From Mxb001 sp044360385 (GTDB lineage Bacteria; Actinomycetota; Actinomycetes; S36-B12), in NCBI GenBank assembly GCA_044360385.1, contig JBIKKK010000072.1, forward strand, positions 1 through 9,808: a stretch of DNA of 9,808 nucleotides, given 5' to 3'. The translations under genes and the position numbers were made by a program. Positions 4,449 to 9,808 of this stretch are shown here, one piece after another (the stretch's first letter is position 1; each line of letters starts with the position of its first letter). Under the pieces are notes generated by a model. That model saw nothing but the letters and a program-made list of their open reading frames with translations, had not been told where the DNA came from and did not search any database.

Positions 4449-5423
4449 TTAGGCCGACCGGCGGCACTCCTCGCGAGTCAGCCCGGCCAGGCCCTCCCGC
4501 CAGGTGGCCGGGTGCAGGCCGGTGGCGAGGCTGCGATCGATGAGATCGGCCAGGGTGTAGGTCGGTTCTGCGGCCAGTGCACGCGCCGTAGCGGCGGCCG
4601 CGCGGGTGCCGTCGCCCGACTGCCAACGGAGAATGGCGAGGAGGGTTGCGGGGGGAGCCAGGTAGTCATCCGGTGCAGCGCGGACCACCTCGGCGAGGCG
4701 ATCTGCCCCCACTGCCCAGCCCCGAGGCGAGTCCTGCATGAGCTCCCACAGCACGGTGTCGCGCACCGCGGTATCGCGCAGCGAGAGAAGGATCTCGGCC
4801 ACGAGCGCCGCCGGCAGGCTGCTCCGCGCAAGGTGGGCGCGCACGTCACGGATAAGCCGGTCGCGATCGGGGGCGCGCACCGCATGAGCCCCCGCGACAG
4901 CGAGGACACGCGTCACCCCCTCGAGCGCGACGACATCCGGGGCGATGTCGCCGATGTACTCCTCACGGCTCGGCCGCCATGTGCCGAGCCCCCAGCGGCG
5001 TGCGGTGGCCGACACCTCCGCCTCCGAGATGACCTGCTCCCGGATGACCTGCGTACCGAACTCCCCCGAAGCAGACCACGCGACGTCGCCGCCATCGAGT
5101 CGAGCCAGCAGGACCTCGCCGGTGGGCACTCCGGTGCAGGTGAGGGCTTCCGATGCGTGCAGCCACTGAGTGGGGCTGACTGTGCCGGGCGGCGCGAACA
5201 CCACCAGGTGGATGGCGGCGGGACGCGCACCTGCGAGACCGAATTGACGCAGGGGCGGCAGGACGACATCGCCGTCCTGTTCCCAGCGCATGATGAGCAG
5301 GACGCGATCGTCACGGTCAACGACGATCGCGCACGCCGACCCATGCGGCCAGTAGCCGAGCATGAGCGGTGGAGCAAGGACGATGTCAGCAGTGGTGCGC
5401 AGCGGCGCGTGGGAGAGGGCCAT
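4449..5423 (-). CDS. DUF4192 domain-containing protein
   Basis: The 324-residue product matches the actinobacterial DUF4192 family. Its N-terminus has the pattern ADIVLAPPLMLGYWPHGSACAIVV, equivalent to the family's 'dlLaavP.lLGf.P.dSlvvv'. Its end (PPATLLAILRWQSGDG, ALAAEPTYTLADLIDRSL) matches the family's closing segment. No biochemical function is known for DUF4192. There is no signal peptide or membrane segment, so it is probably cytoplasmic. The frame stays open far upstream, but that part overlaps the Gre gene and lacks family similarity. I start at ATG 5421-5423, which has AGGG seven bases upstream. It follows the Gre gene by 85 bp in the same direction. The gap holds short direct repeats but no clear terminator, so cotranscription is possible. 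Confidence 0.85.
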   Translation of the reverse strand: MALSHAPLRTTADIVLAPPLMLGYWPHGSACAIVVDRDDRVLLIMRWEQDGDVVLPPLRQFGLAGARPAAIHLVVFAPPGTVSPTQWLHASEALTCTGVPTGEVLLARLDGGDVAWSASGEFGTQVIREQVISEAEVSATARRWGLGTWRPSREEYIGDIAPDVVALEGVTRVLAVAGAHAVRAPDRDRLIRDVRAHLARSSLPAALVAEILLSLRDTAVRDTVLWELMQDSPRGWAVGADRLAEVVRAAPDDYLAPPATLLAILRWQSGDGTRAAAATARALAAEPTYTLADLIDRSLATGLHPATWREGLAGLTREECRRSA

Positions 5424-5471
5424 GGCCACACCCTGGGGATCCCGACTGCCGCCGGAAAGGGGTGCTGCGTT

Positions 5472-5498
5472 CCCTGTGGATGGATGACGCCCTGTGGA
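5472..5498 (-). repeat. Two 9-bp direct repeats resembling DnaA boxes
   Basis: TCCACAGGG (minus reading) occurs exactly at 5490-5498 and 5472-5480, 18 bp apart centre to centre. A third copy with one mismatch is at 5431-5439. With the preceding bases they read CGTCCACA and CATCCACA, each matching seven of nine positions of a DnaA box (TTGTCCACA or TTATCCACA). They lie in the untranslated gap before the DUF4192 gene. They may be coincidental or a binding site. Confidence 0.35.
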
Positions 5499-5508
5499 CG
5501 GCGAACCC

Positions 5509-5991
5509 TTAGCGGGTGATGCGCACGACTTCGCAGGACCACGATCCGCGAGGCGAGGGCACCTCGAGAAGATCGCCGACGGCTGCGCCCAAGAGTGCCG
5601 AGCCAAGCGGCGAATCCCACGAGATTCGCTCGTCGTCGATCGTGGCTTCCTCCGGATGCACGGGCCGCACGCGGACTTTGTCCCCGGAAGCATCCCGGAT
5701 CTCCACGAGGGCACCGGGTGCCACGCGAGCGCGCTTGCCCGTGGGGGGCGTGGGGAGTTCAACGGACGCAGCGACCACGGCCTGGAGCCGCTCGATCTCC
5801 GCGAGTGCTCGCTCGAACTCCGCCACATCGCGCTCATCGCGCTCCGGACCGATGAGGTGGGGCCGGAGAGGATCGAGGACGTCGGTGCGCAAGCGCTCCA
5901 TGCGCTCCTCGAGAGCCCGGCGCCCCTCCTCGGTCAGCGCAGGAGTGACACGGGCGGTGGGGCGGGGGTCGTCGGCAAGATGCGTAGGCAT
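5509..5991 (-). CDS. GreA/GreB-family transcription factor (RNA polymerase secondary-channel protein)
   Basis: The 160-residue protein has the two-part Gre plan. Residues about 17-76 are charged and helical and should form the antiparallel coiled coil that enters the polymerase secondary channel. The turn region GPERDERDVAEFE (48-60) is rich in acidic residues. Residues about 85-160 form the FKBP-like domain with the signature SPLGSALLGAAVGD (127-140) and WSCEVVRI at the end. Gre factors stimulate RNA cleavage in backtracked complexes, but relatives with altered tips inhibit instead. This one has an unusually variable N-terminus and is not a typical GreA, so it may be a second family member. 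The start is strongly supported by GGAGG (5996-6000) four bases before ATG. It lies between the SGNH hydrolase gene, 141 bp upstream across hairpins, and the DUF4192 gene. Confidence 0.85.
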   Translation of the reverse strand: MPTHLADDPRPTARVTPALTEEGRRALEERMERLRTDVLDPLRPHLIGPERDERDVAEFERALAEIERLQAVVAASVELPTPPTGKRARVAPGALVEIRDASGDKVRVRPVHPEEATIDDERISWDSPLGSALLGAAVGDLLEVPSPRGSWSCEVVRITR

Positions 5992-6065
5992 GGTTCCTCC
6001 GGGCGAGCGAACTCGCGACCGAAGGTCTCCCGCCGCCGGTCTGGTGAGACCGACCCATGGGCCCG

Positions 6066-6082
6066 GGGGCCGCGGCGGCCCC
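6066..6082 (-). terminator. Candidate terminator between the SGNH hydrolase and Gre genes
   Basis: GGGGCC-GCCGC-GGCCCC (minus reading) is a perfect 6-bp GC stem with a 5-nt loop, 50 bases after the SGNH stop. Two weaker hairpins flank it: AGGGG-AGTAC-CCCCT (6103-6117) nearer the stop, and CGGTCT-CACC-AGACCG (6037-6052) nearer the Gre start. None has a T-tract. The last could equally be a leader structure of the Gre mRNA. Confidence 0.4.
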
Positions 6083-6132
6083 GTGATGACGAACCCACGG
6101 CGAGGGGGTACTCCCCTTCTGTGCCCGTGAGT

Positions 6133-6918
6133 CTAGGGGTGCTCGATCGCGTACGCATCCGGAGGTGGAGATCCCCAGGCGGGGCGCTTGGCCACGATCC
6201 CGTCCCCGGAACTCTGCCCCCGCAGGCGGCGGCCCAGCCAGGGCCCGAAGTGGCGGCCCGCCCATGCCGCGTGCCCGCCGGCCCGACGCAGGGGCGACGC
6301 GGGGGGTGGAGCCGGCAGGGGCGTCCGCCATCCACTATCGCGGAGCCCGAGGGTCGACAGGGCTGCTCGGGCGGCGAGCTCGTGGCCGGCGGGCGACAGG
6401 TGCAGGCGATCCTCATCCCAGTACCCGTCGTCGTCGAAGACGGCACAGCCCCAGAAATCCACGACTCGACAGTCGTAGTGCTCCGCAATCGCACGAGTCG
6501 CGTCATTCGACGCGGCGATACGTCGCGACACCGAACCCATGACACTTGACCGACGTGAGGGGTCCCCGAAGGCAACGAGCACGACGTCCGCACCGGTGCC
6601 ACGCAGCGCACGCACCGCGTTCTCGAGATCCGTCGCGGACGCATGCATGTCGTAATTGCGTCGCAGTGCGTCGTTTACTCCTGCCGCGAGAGTGACCAGG
6701 TCGGGCTGTAGCTCGCACGCCAGGGGCACCTGCTCCGCGACGACCTGGCTCATGAGTTTGCCGCGCACCGCGAGGTTGGCGTACTGGAATCCGGGGGACG
6801 AGAGGGCAAGGGTCGCGGCGAGGCGATCGGCCCACCCCACGTGTCGGCCGTCCGGTCCCGTGACATCCATGAGGCCCTCGGTGAAACTGTCACCCAGGGC
6901 GACGTACCTGCTCCACAT
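6133..6918 (-). CDS. SGNH/GDSL-family hydrolase
   Basis: The 261-residue protein carries all four SGNH blocks: GDSFTEG with the nucleophile Ser11, the block II glycine in NLAVRGKL (Gly53), GVND with Asn82, and DEDRLHLS with Asp170 and His173. These enzymes cleave ester bonds in lipids, sugars or small molecules; the substrate cannot be read from the sequence. GDSF begins at residue 9 and no signal peptide is seen, so it is probably cytoplasmic. The tail from about residue 200 is rich in Pro, Arg and Gly and lies outside the catalytic fold. The start is 15 bp after the stop of the membrane-protein gene, without a good Shine-Dalgarno, so translational coupling in an operon is likely. Actinobacterial SGNH proteins starting this close to the GDS motif are common, which supports the chosen ATG. 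Confidence 0.9.
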   Translation of the reverse strand: MWSRYVALGDSFTEGLMDVTGPDGRHVGWADRLAATLALSSPGFQYANLAVRGKLMSQVVAEQVPLACELQPDLVTLAAGVNDALRRNYDMHASATDLENAVRALRGTGADVVLVAFGDPSRRSSVMGSVSRRIAASNDATRAIAEHYDCRVVDFWGCAVFDDDGYWDEDRLHLSPAGHELAARAALSTLGLRDSGWRTPLPAPPPASPLRRAGGHAAWAGRHFGPWLGRRLRGQSSGDGIVAKRPAWGSPPPDAYAIEHP

Positions 6919-6933
6919 GGGCCGAGTCGAGGG

Positions 6934-8103
6934 CTACGCAGCGGGGCCGGAGGCGGGCGGTTGCACCGTCTCGGAGGGCTTGGTGCCGGCGAAGGCGCGG
7001 TTGGCCCGCCGGAACCACAGAAGCAGCGCGATGATGCCGATGATGATCTGGGGCAGGTAGGAGGCCATGCGCCAAACAACATCCGCGGCCTGAGCCACGG
7101 AGCCGGACACGCCCATGCTCTGCAGCAGGGCGATCATGAGCGCGTCGGTCGTGCCCAGTCCACCGGGCGTGATCGGCACCATGAGCATGATCTGGCTGGT
7201 CGCGAAGGCAGCGAAGGCAGCGAGCGGAGAGGTGCCGGCGGCGTCCCAGCCTTCCACTCCGCGCAGCGAGGCGTAGAAGATCGCGAACTGCGTGAGGATG
7301 ACGGCAAGCTGCGCGATGGTGAGGAAGAGCCAACGCTTGCGGAGGACGTCGTACATGTCCGCGCGGAACTTCGAGATGGGCGCGACCAGATCGAGGTCCT
7401 TAAGCTTCGCGACATGCTTGCGCAGCGGATTGATGAGCTTGTTGCCGAGCTTGCCGACGGCCACGGCGAGCTTGGGGCTGCGCATGATGAGGACGAATCC
7501 CACGATGATGACGACGAGCACCGCCAGGCCCAGCGGCGCAACCCAGTTGTAGGAGCTGTTGCCGCCCTCGATCGTCAGGGCCGCGACGCCAAGGATGGGG
7601 AGGCCGAGGCTGACGAAGATGCTCCACAGGCCCACGGCCGTGATCGCGGCGGTCGCGGCCGAACCGGGGATGCGATACGACGCGAGCATGGCGTACTGCA
7701 CGGCAAGCCCGAAGGCTCCTCCGGCCGGCACACCGTTGGAAATGGCAAAGGCGGCCTGGTTGACCTGCTGCGACGGCCAGTACTTCAAGCCGGGTGTGGC
7801 CGCCATGAAGGGGAAGCCGTAGGCGACGAGGTAGAGGAGCACGGTCGCGCCGATGATGATGAGCGCCAGGGGGGTCATGTCGGCCAACTCGGCGAAGGCC
7901 GCCTGGTAGCCCGACCCGGTCACCTGCGGGATCACCTTCCAGAAAATCAGGACGATGAAGATAAGGCCGATGATCCCGAGGATGATCGACTTCTTCTTGT
8001 CGAGCGCAGCCGTCGGCGGCGCAGCCGCATCGAGGTTGGCAGCCGCATCGGGGTCGGCTGCCGCAGGGGTCGTCGCCCCCGTGCTGTCGGTCGTGTCGCT
8101 CAC
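6934..8103 (-). CDS. Lysylphosphatidylglycerol synthase TM-region / YbhN-type membrane protein
   Basis: The 389-residue integral membrane protein has a disordered Ala/Asp/Thr-rich N-terminus (1-35), then hydrophobic segments at about 38-58, 77-97, 118-140, 152-177, 188-207, 258-280, 295-312 and 347-364. The family motifs are visible: SNGVPAGGAFG (122-132) and PITPGGLGTTD (310-320), typical of the LPG synthase flippase-like domain (PF03706; YbhN, AglD and MprF N-terminal regions). It lacks the cytosolic aminoacyl-transferase domain of MprF, so it is not a complete LPG synthase; lipid translocation is the usual guess. The start codon is GTG with AGGGAGG (8108-8114) four bases before it. It leads a likely two-gene operon with the SGNH hydrolase, hinting that the two act on the same lipid or envelope precursor, which is inference. 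Confidence 0.88.
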   Translation of the reverse strand: MSDTTDSTGATTPAAADPDAAANLDAAAPPTAALDKKKSIILGIIGLIFIVLIFWKVIPQVTGSGYQAAFAELADMTPLALIIIGATVLLYLVAYGFPFMAATPGLKYWPSQQVNQAAFAISNGVPAGGAFGLAVQYAMLASYRIPGSAATAAITAVGLWSIFVSLGLPILGVAALTIEGGNSSYNWVAPLGLAVLVVIIVGFVLIMRSPKLAVAVGKLGNKLINPLRKHVAKLKDLDLVAPISKFRADMYDVLRKRWLFLTIAQLAVILTQFAIFYASLRGVEGWDAAGTSPLAAFAAFATSQIMLMVPITPGGLGTTDALMIALLQSMGVSGSVAQAADVVWRMASYLPQIIIGIIALLLWFRRANRAFAGTKPSETVQPPASGPAA

Positions 8104-8226
8104 GAGACCTCCCTGTCGGCTGAGACCTTAGTCCCTGCCCGGCCGGGTCGGATCCCTTCCCGGCCAGGAGGGGCCCGCCGGGGGGTGGGTGTCGGCTCCA
8201 GGCCCCCCATTGACAGGATGACGGGC
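8104..8226. other. Divergent intergenic region with GC-rich inverted repeats
   Basis: This 123-bp gap lies between divergently read genes. It contains GGCCGGG (8141-8147) paired with CCCGGCC (8159-8165), 7 bp around an 11-nt centre, and GGGGGG (8180-8185) opposite CCCCCC (8203-8208). On the minus strand TAAGGT could be a -10 for the membrane-protein gene, but no -35 fits. A TTGACA at 8210-8215 is too close to the plus-strand start to act as its -35. No small gene is apparent. Confidence 0.4.
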
Positions 8227-8850
8227 ATGCGTCTCGACCACGTCTCCTACGCCTGCGCACCGGGTGAGCTCGCCGAGGTCGTCCAGCGCATCGGATCGGA
8301 ATTGGGCGCTGCCTTCGTCGACGGAGGCATCCACCCCTCGTTCGGGACGCGCAACTTCATCCTCCCGCTTGCCCACGGCGTTTACGTCGAGGTGGTCGCG
8401 GCGCTCGACCATCCTGCGGCGGAGAAGGCACCCTTCGGCCGCGCCGTGCGCCACCGAGCCGATGAAGGCGGCGGCTGGCTGGGATGGGTCGTGGGCGTCG
8501 ATGACATCTCATCGGTGGAAGAGCGACTCGGTCGCGCAAGCGTGGGCGGCCACCGCATCCGCCCCGATGGCAAGGAGCTGCGCTGGCGCCAGATCGGCGT
8601 ACTCGATCTCATGGACGATCCTCAGCTTCCCTACTTCATCGAGTGGCAGACCGAGGAATGTCACCCCGCGCGCGATGGCGGCCCAGTAGAGCTGGCTTCG
8701 ATCGAGTTGAACGGCGACCCCGACACGCTCGGTTCCTGGCTCCAGTCCGCGGACGCCCCCCTGGGGCAGATCTCGTGGGTGGCTGACGATGAGCCGGGGA
8801 TCATCGCCTGCGGATTCCTGACACCCCGGGGTTTCGTCCGCATCGACTAG
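8227..8850 (+). CDS. Glyoxalase-like (VOC superfamily) protein
   Basis: The 207-residue protein begins MRLDHVSYA, the first beta strand of a VOC module, followed by GTRNFILPL and YVEVVAALDH, the pattern of the Glyoxalase-like domain PF13468. VOC proteins bind a metal ion and small organic substrates; His5 and the Glu of YVEVV are candidate metal ligands, but the reaction is unknown. The C-terminal half (about 140-207) should hold the second, more diverged module. I chose ATG 8227 because AGGA (8215-8218) stands eight bases before it and the motif starts at once. An in-frame ATG three codons upstream (8218) is possible. The gene is followed after 23 bp by the AI-2E-family gene, which seems to have its own leaderless promoter. 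Confidence 0.82.
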   Translation: MRLDHVSYACAPGELAEVVQRIGSELGAAFVDGGIHPSFGTRNFILPLAHGVYVEVVAALDHPAAEKAPFGRAVRHRADEGGGWLGWVVGVDDISSVEERLGRASVGGHRIRPDGKELRWRQIGVLDLMDDPQLPYFIEWQTEECHPARDGGPVELASIELNGDPDTLGSWLQSADAPLGQISWVADDEPGIIACGFLTPRGFVRID

Positions 8851-8861
8851 GCAGCGTCCGC

Positions 8862-8867
8862 TAGCGT
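8862..8867 (+). promoter_or_regulatory. -10 element TAGCGT of a leaderless promoter
   Basis: TAGCGT is followed by six bases (CCCCGC) and the ATG at 8874, so transcription should begin on the start codon. No Shine-Dalgarno is present in the 23-bp gap. The arrangement copies that at 1461-1466 on the other strand. A clear -35 box is not visible. Confidence 0.5.
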
Positions 8868-8873
8868 CCCCGC

Positions 8874-9808
8874 ATGAGCCAAGCCTCTCCCTCGACATCA
8901 GCGCCGGCACCGTCCGACGACGGCACGAGCGACTTCGGAGTCCCCCAGACTCTCCGAACCTGGGCCGGGATGACCTGGCGCATCCTGGTGATCCTCGCGG
9001 GCTTCGGCGTCCTGTTCTTCATGATGGGACAGATCTCCATCGTCCTCATCGCACTCTTCCTCGCGGCGTTCTTCACGGCCCTGGCATCCCCGATCATGGA
9101 CTTCCTCCGGCACAAGGCAAAGCTGCACAAGGTCCTCGCCATGATCCTGGCGATCATCTTCATCGCCGTAGCCGTCGTCGTTGTGCTCACCATCGTGGTG
9201 CGTTCTATCGTCAGCGAGGCCCCGGACCTCTCACAGTCCGTGACCCAGTCGATGACCGAGCTCCAGAAGTGGGCCTCGGGGCCACCGCTCAATCTCTCCA
9301 GCGACGACTTCAACAATTACGTCACCGAAGTGGAGAACTGGGGCAAGAATTTCGCGCTGGATATCGGCTCGTCGGCGCTGGGCTCCGTCGGTGACCTCGT
9401 GCTTGGCGGGTCGGTCTTCATCTTCGGCGTCATCTTCTTCATGCTGTCCCCCGGCCCCATCTGGCAGTGGGTCATCAGCTGGATGCCCACCCGCTCACGC
9501 CCCTACGTCAACACCGCTGGCGAACTCGGATGGGACTCCCTCTCCGGCTACACCCGGGGCGTGGTCGTCGTCGCGCTATGCGACTCGATCCTGGTCTTCA
9601 TCGGGCTCGTCATCCTCCAGGTGCCGATGGCGCCGGCCCTCGCGGCGATCGTGTTCTTCGGCGCCTTTATCCCCGTGATCGGCGCACCCATCGCGACCTT
9701 CTTCGCGGCGATCGTGGCCCTCGCGGAACGAGGACCCATCATCGCGCTCCTCGTGATCGGGCTCACCGTCGTGGTCGGGTCCTTCGATGGCGATGTGATG
9801 CAGCCGCT
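8874..9808 (+). CDS. AI-2E/PerM-family membrane transporter (partial, C-terminus outside window)
   Basis: The frame runs 311 codons to the right edge without a stop. After a Ser/Pro/Asp-rich cytoplasmic stretch (1-28) come paired membrane segments at about 35-55, 56-75 and 88-110, a soluble stretch (112-170), then segments at about 176-192, 228-250, 253-282 and 288-303. The motifs FIPVIGAPIA (265-274) and the closing GSFDGDVMQP match the family's FIP.iGa..a and 'eg.vlqP' signatures (PF01594; YdiK/PerM/TqsA). Members include autoinducer-2 exporters and Na+/H+ antiporters, so the substrate cannot be assigned. Family length is about 350-400 residues, so roughly 50-90 residues are missing. No ribosome site is seen. 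The first Met is chosen from the TAGCGT-N6-ATG arrangement and because the upstream VOC gene ends 23 bp before it. Confidence 0.9.
   Translation, partial: MSQASPSTSAPAPSDDGTSDFGVPQTLRTWAGMTWRILVILAGFGVLFFMMGQISIVLIALFLAAFFTALASPIMDFLRHKAKLHKVLAMILAIIFIAVAVVVVLTIVVRSIVSEAPDLSQSVTQSMTELQKWASGPPLNLSSDDFNNYVTEVENWGKNFALDIGSSALGSVGDLVLGGSVFIFGVIFFMLSPGPIWQWVISWMPTRSRPYVNTAGELGWDSLSGYTRGVVVVALCDSILVFIGLVILQVPMAPALAAIVFFGAFIPVIGAPIATFFAAIVALAERGPIIALLVIGLTVVVGSFDGDVMQP

Noticed and set aside
3720..5519. Plus-strand 599-codon open frame
   Set aside because: It runs antisense through metY, the riboswitch leader, the DUF4192 gene and into the edge of the Gre gene. It has no family pattern and is a GC-rich shadow.
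5424..5837. Upstream extension of the DUF4192 frame to 462 codons
   Set aside because: The extra 138 codons lie mostly antisense-free but inside the Gre gene in another frame. They show no DUF4192 similarity, while ATG 5423 begins the family pattern.
8210..8215. Perfect TTGACA hexamer on the plus strand
   Set aside because: A -10 element at the normal distance would fall inside the VOC coding region and none is present, so it is probably chance.
6841..8226. Upstream extension of the VOC frame to 669 codons
   Set aside because: The extension is antisense to the membrane-protein gene and consists of Asp/Glu/Arg/Gly-rich shadow sequence. The glyoxalase-like domain starts right after ATG 8227.
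1..9808. Search for tRNA, CRISPR, insertion-sequence ends, phage or defence genes
   Set aside because: No cloverleaf with a GGTTCRA arm, no regularly spaced repeat array other than the coding repeats, and no transposase, integrase, nuclease or toxin pattern was seen.

Overview
The window is high-GC DNA with actinobacterial hallmarks: a DUF4192 protein, a SAM-IV riboswitch (a class found mainly in Actinobacteria), GTG starts, leaderless-type promoters, and a lysine-rich PAKK-repeat protein like the tails of actinobacterial nucleoid proteins. Nothing points to a prophage, plasmid or insertion sequence. It reads as ordinary chromosome, from a genus I cannot name.

Layout. Positions 1-477 (minus) hold the start of a protein made only of Ala/Pro/Lys repeats, running off the left edge. 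At 636-1454 (minus) is a secreted, cysteine-containing protein with a PKD-like C-terminal half. At 1567-4076 (minus) lies the methionine operon metY-metX (O-acetylhomoserine sulfhydrylase, then homoserine O-acetyltransferase). Its 5' leader (4077-4381) is the most interesting part. A sigma-70-type promoter is followed directly by a SAM-IV riboswitch. Next comes a Shine-Dalgarno-preceded nine-residue reading frame with three consecutive cysteine codons, and then mutually exclusive hairpins before metY.

Upstream of this (4449-8103, all minus) are four genes in one direction: a DUF4192 protein, a Gre-family RNA polymerase secondary-channel protein, an SGNH/GDSL hydrolase and a multi-spanning membrane protein of the lysylphosphatidylglycerol synthase TM / YbhN type. 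The membrane protein and the hydrolase are close enough to be an operon. After a divergent GC-rich intergenic region, two plus-strand genes follow: a glyoxalase-like (VOC) protein and the start of an AI-2E/PerM-family membrane protein, cut by the right edge.

How the parts work together. MetX acetylates homoserine and MetY inserts sulfide to give homocysteine, so the pair decides how much reduced sulfur goes to methionine rather than cysteine. The leader appears to read both ends of that decision: SAM through the aptamer, and cysteine through ribosome progress on the Cys-Cys-Cys peptide. The Shine-Dalgarno region of the leader peptide can pair (11 bp, one bulged C) with the conserved CAACCCUCC core of the SAM aptamer. 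This suggests that the two sensors are physically linked rather than merely stacked. The sequences are directly visible; the logic is inference.
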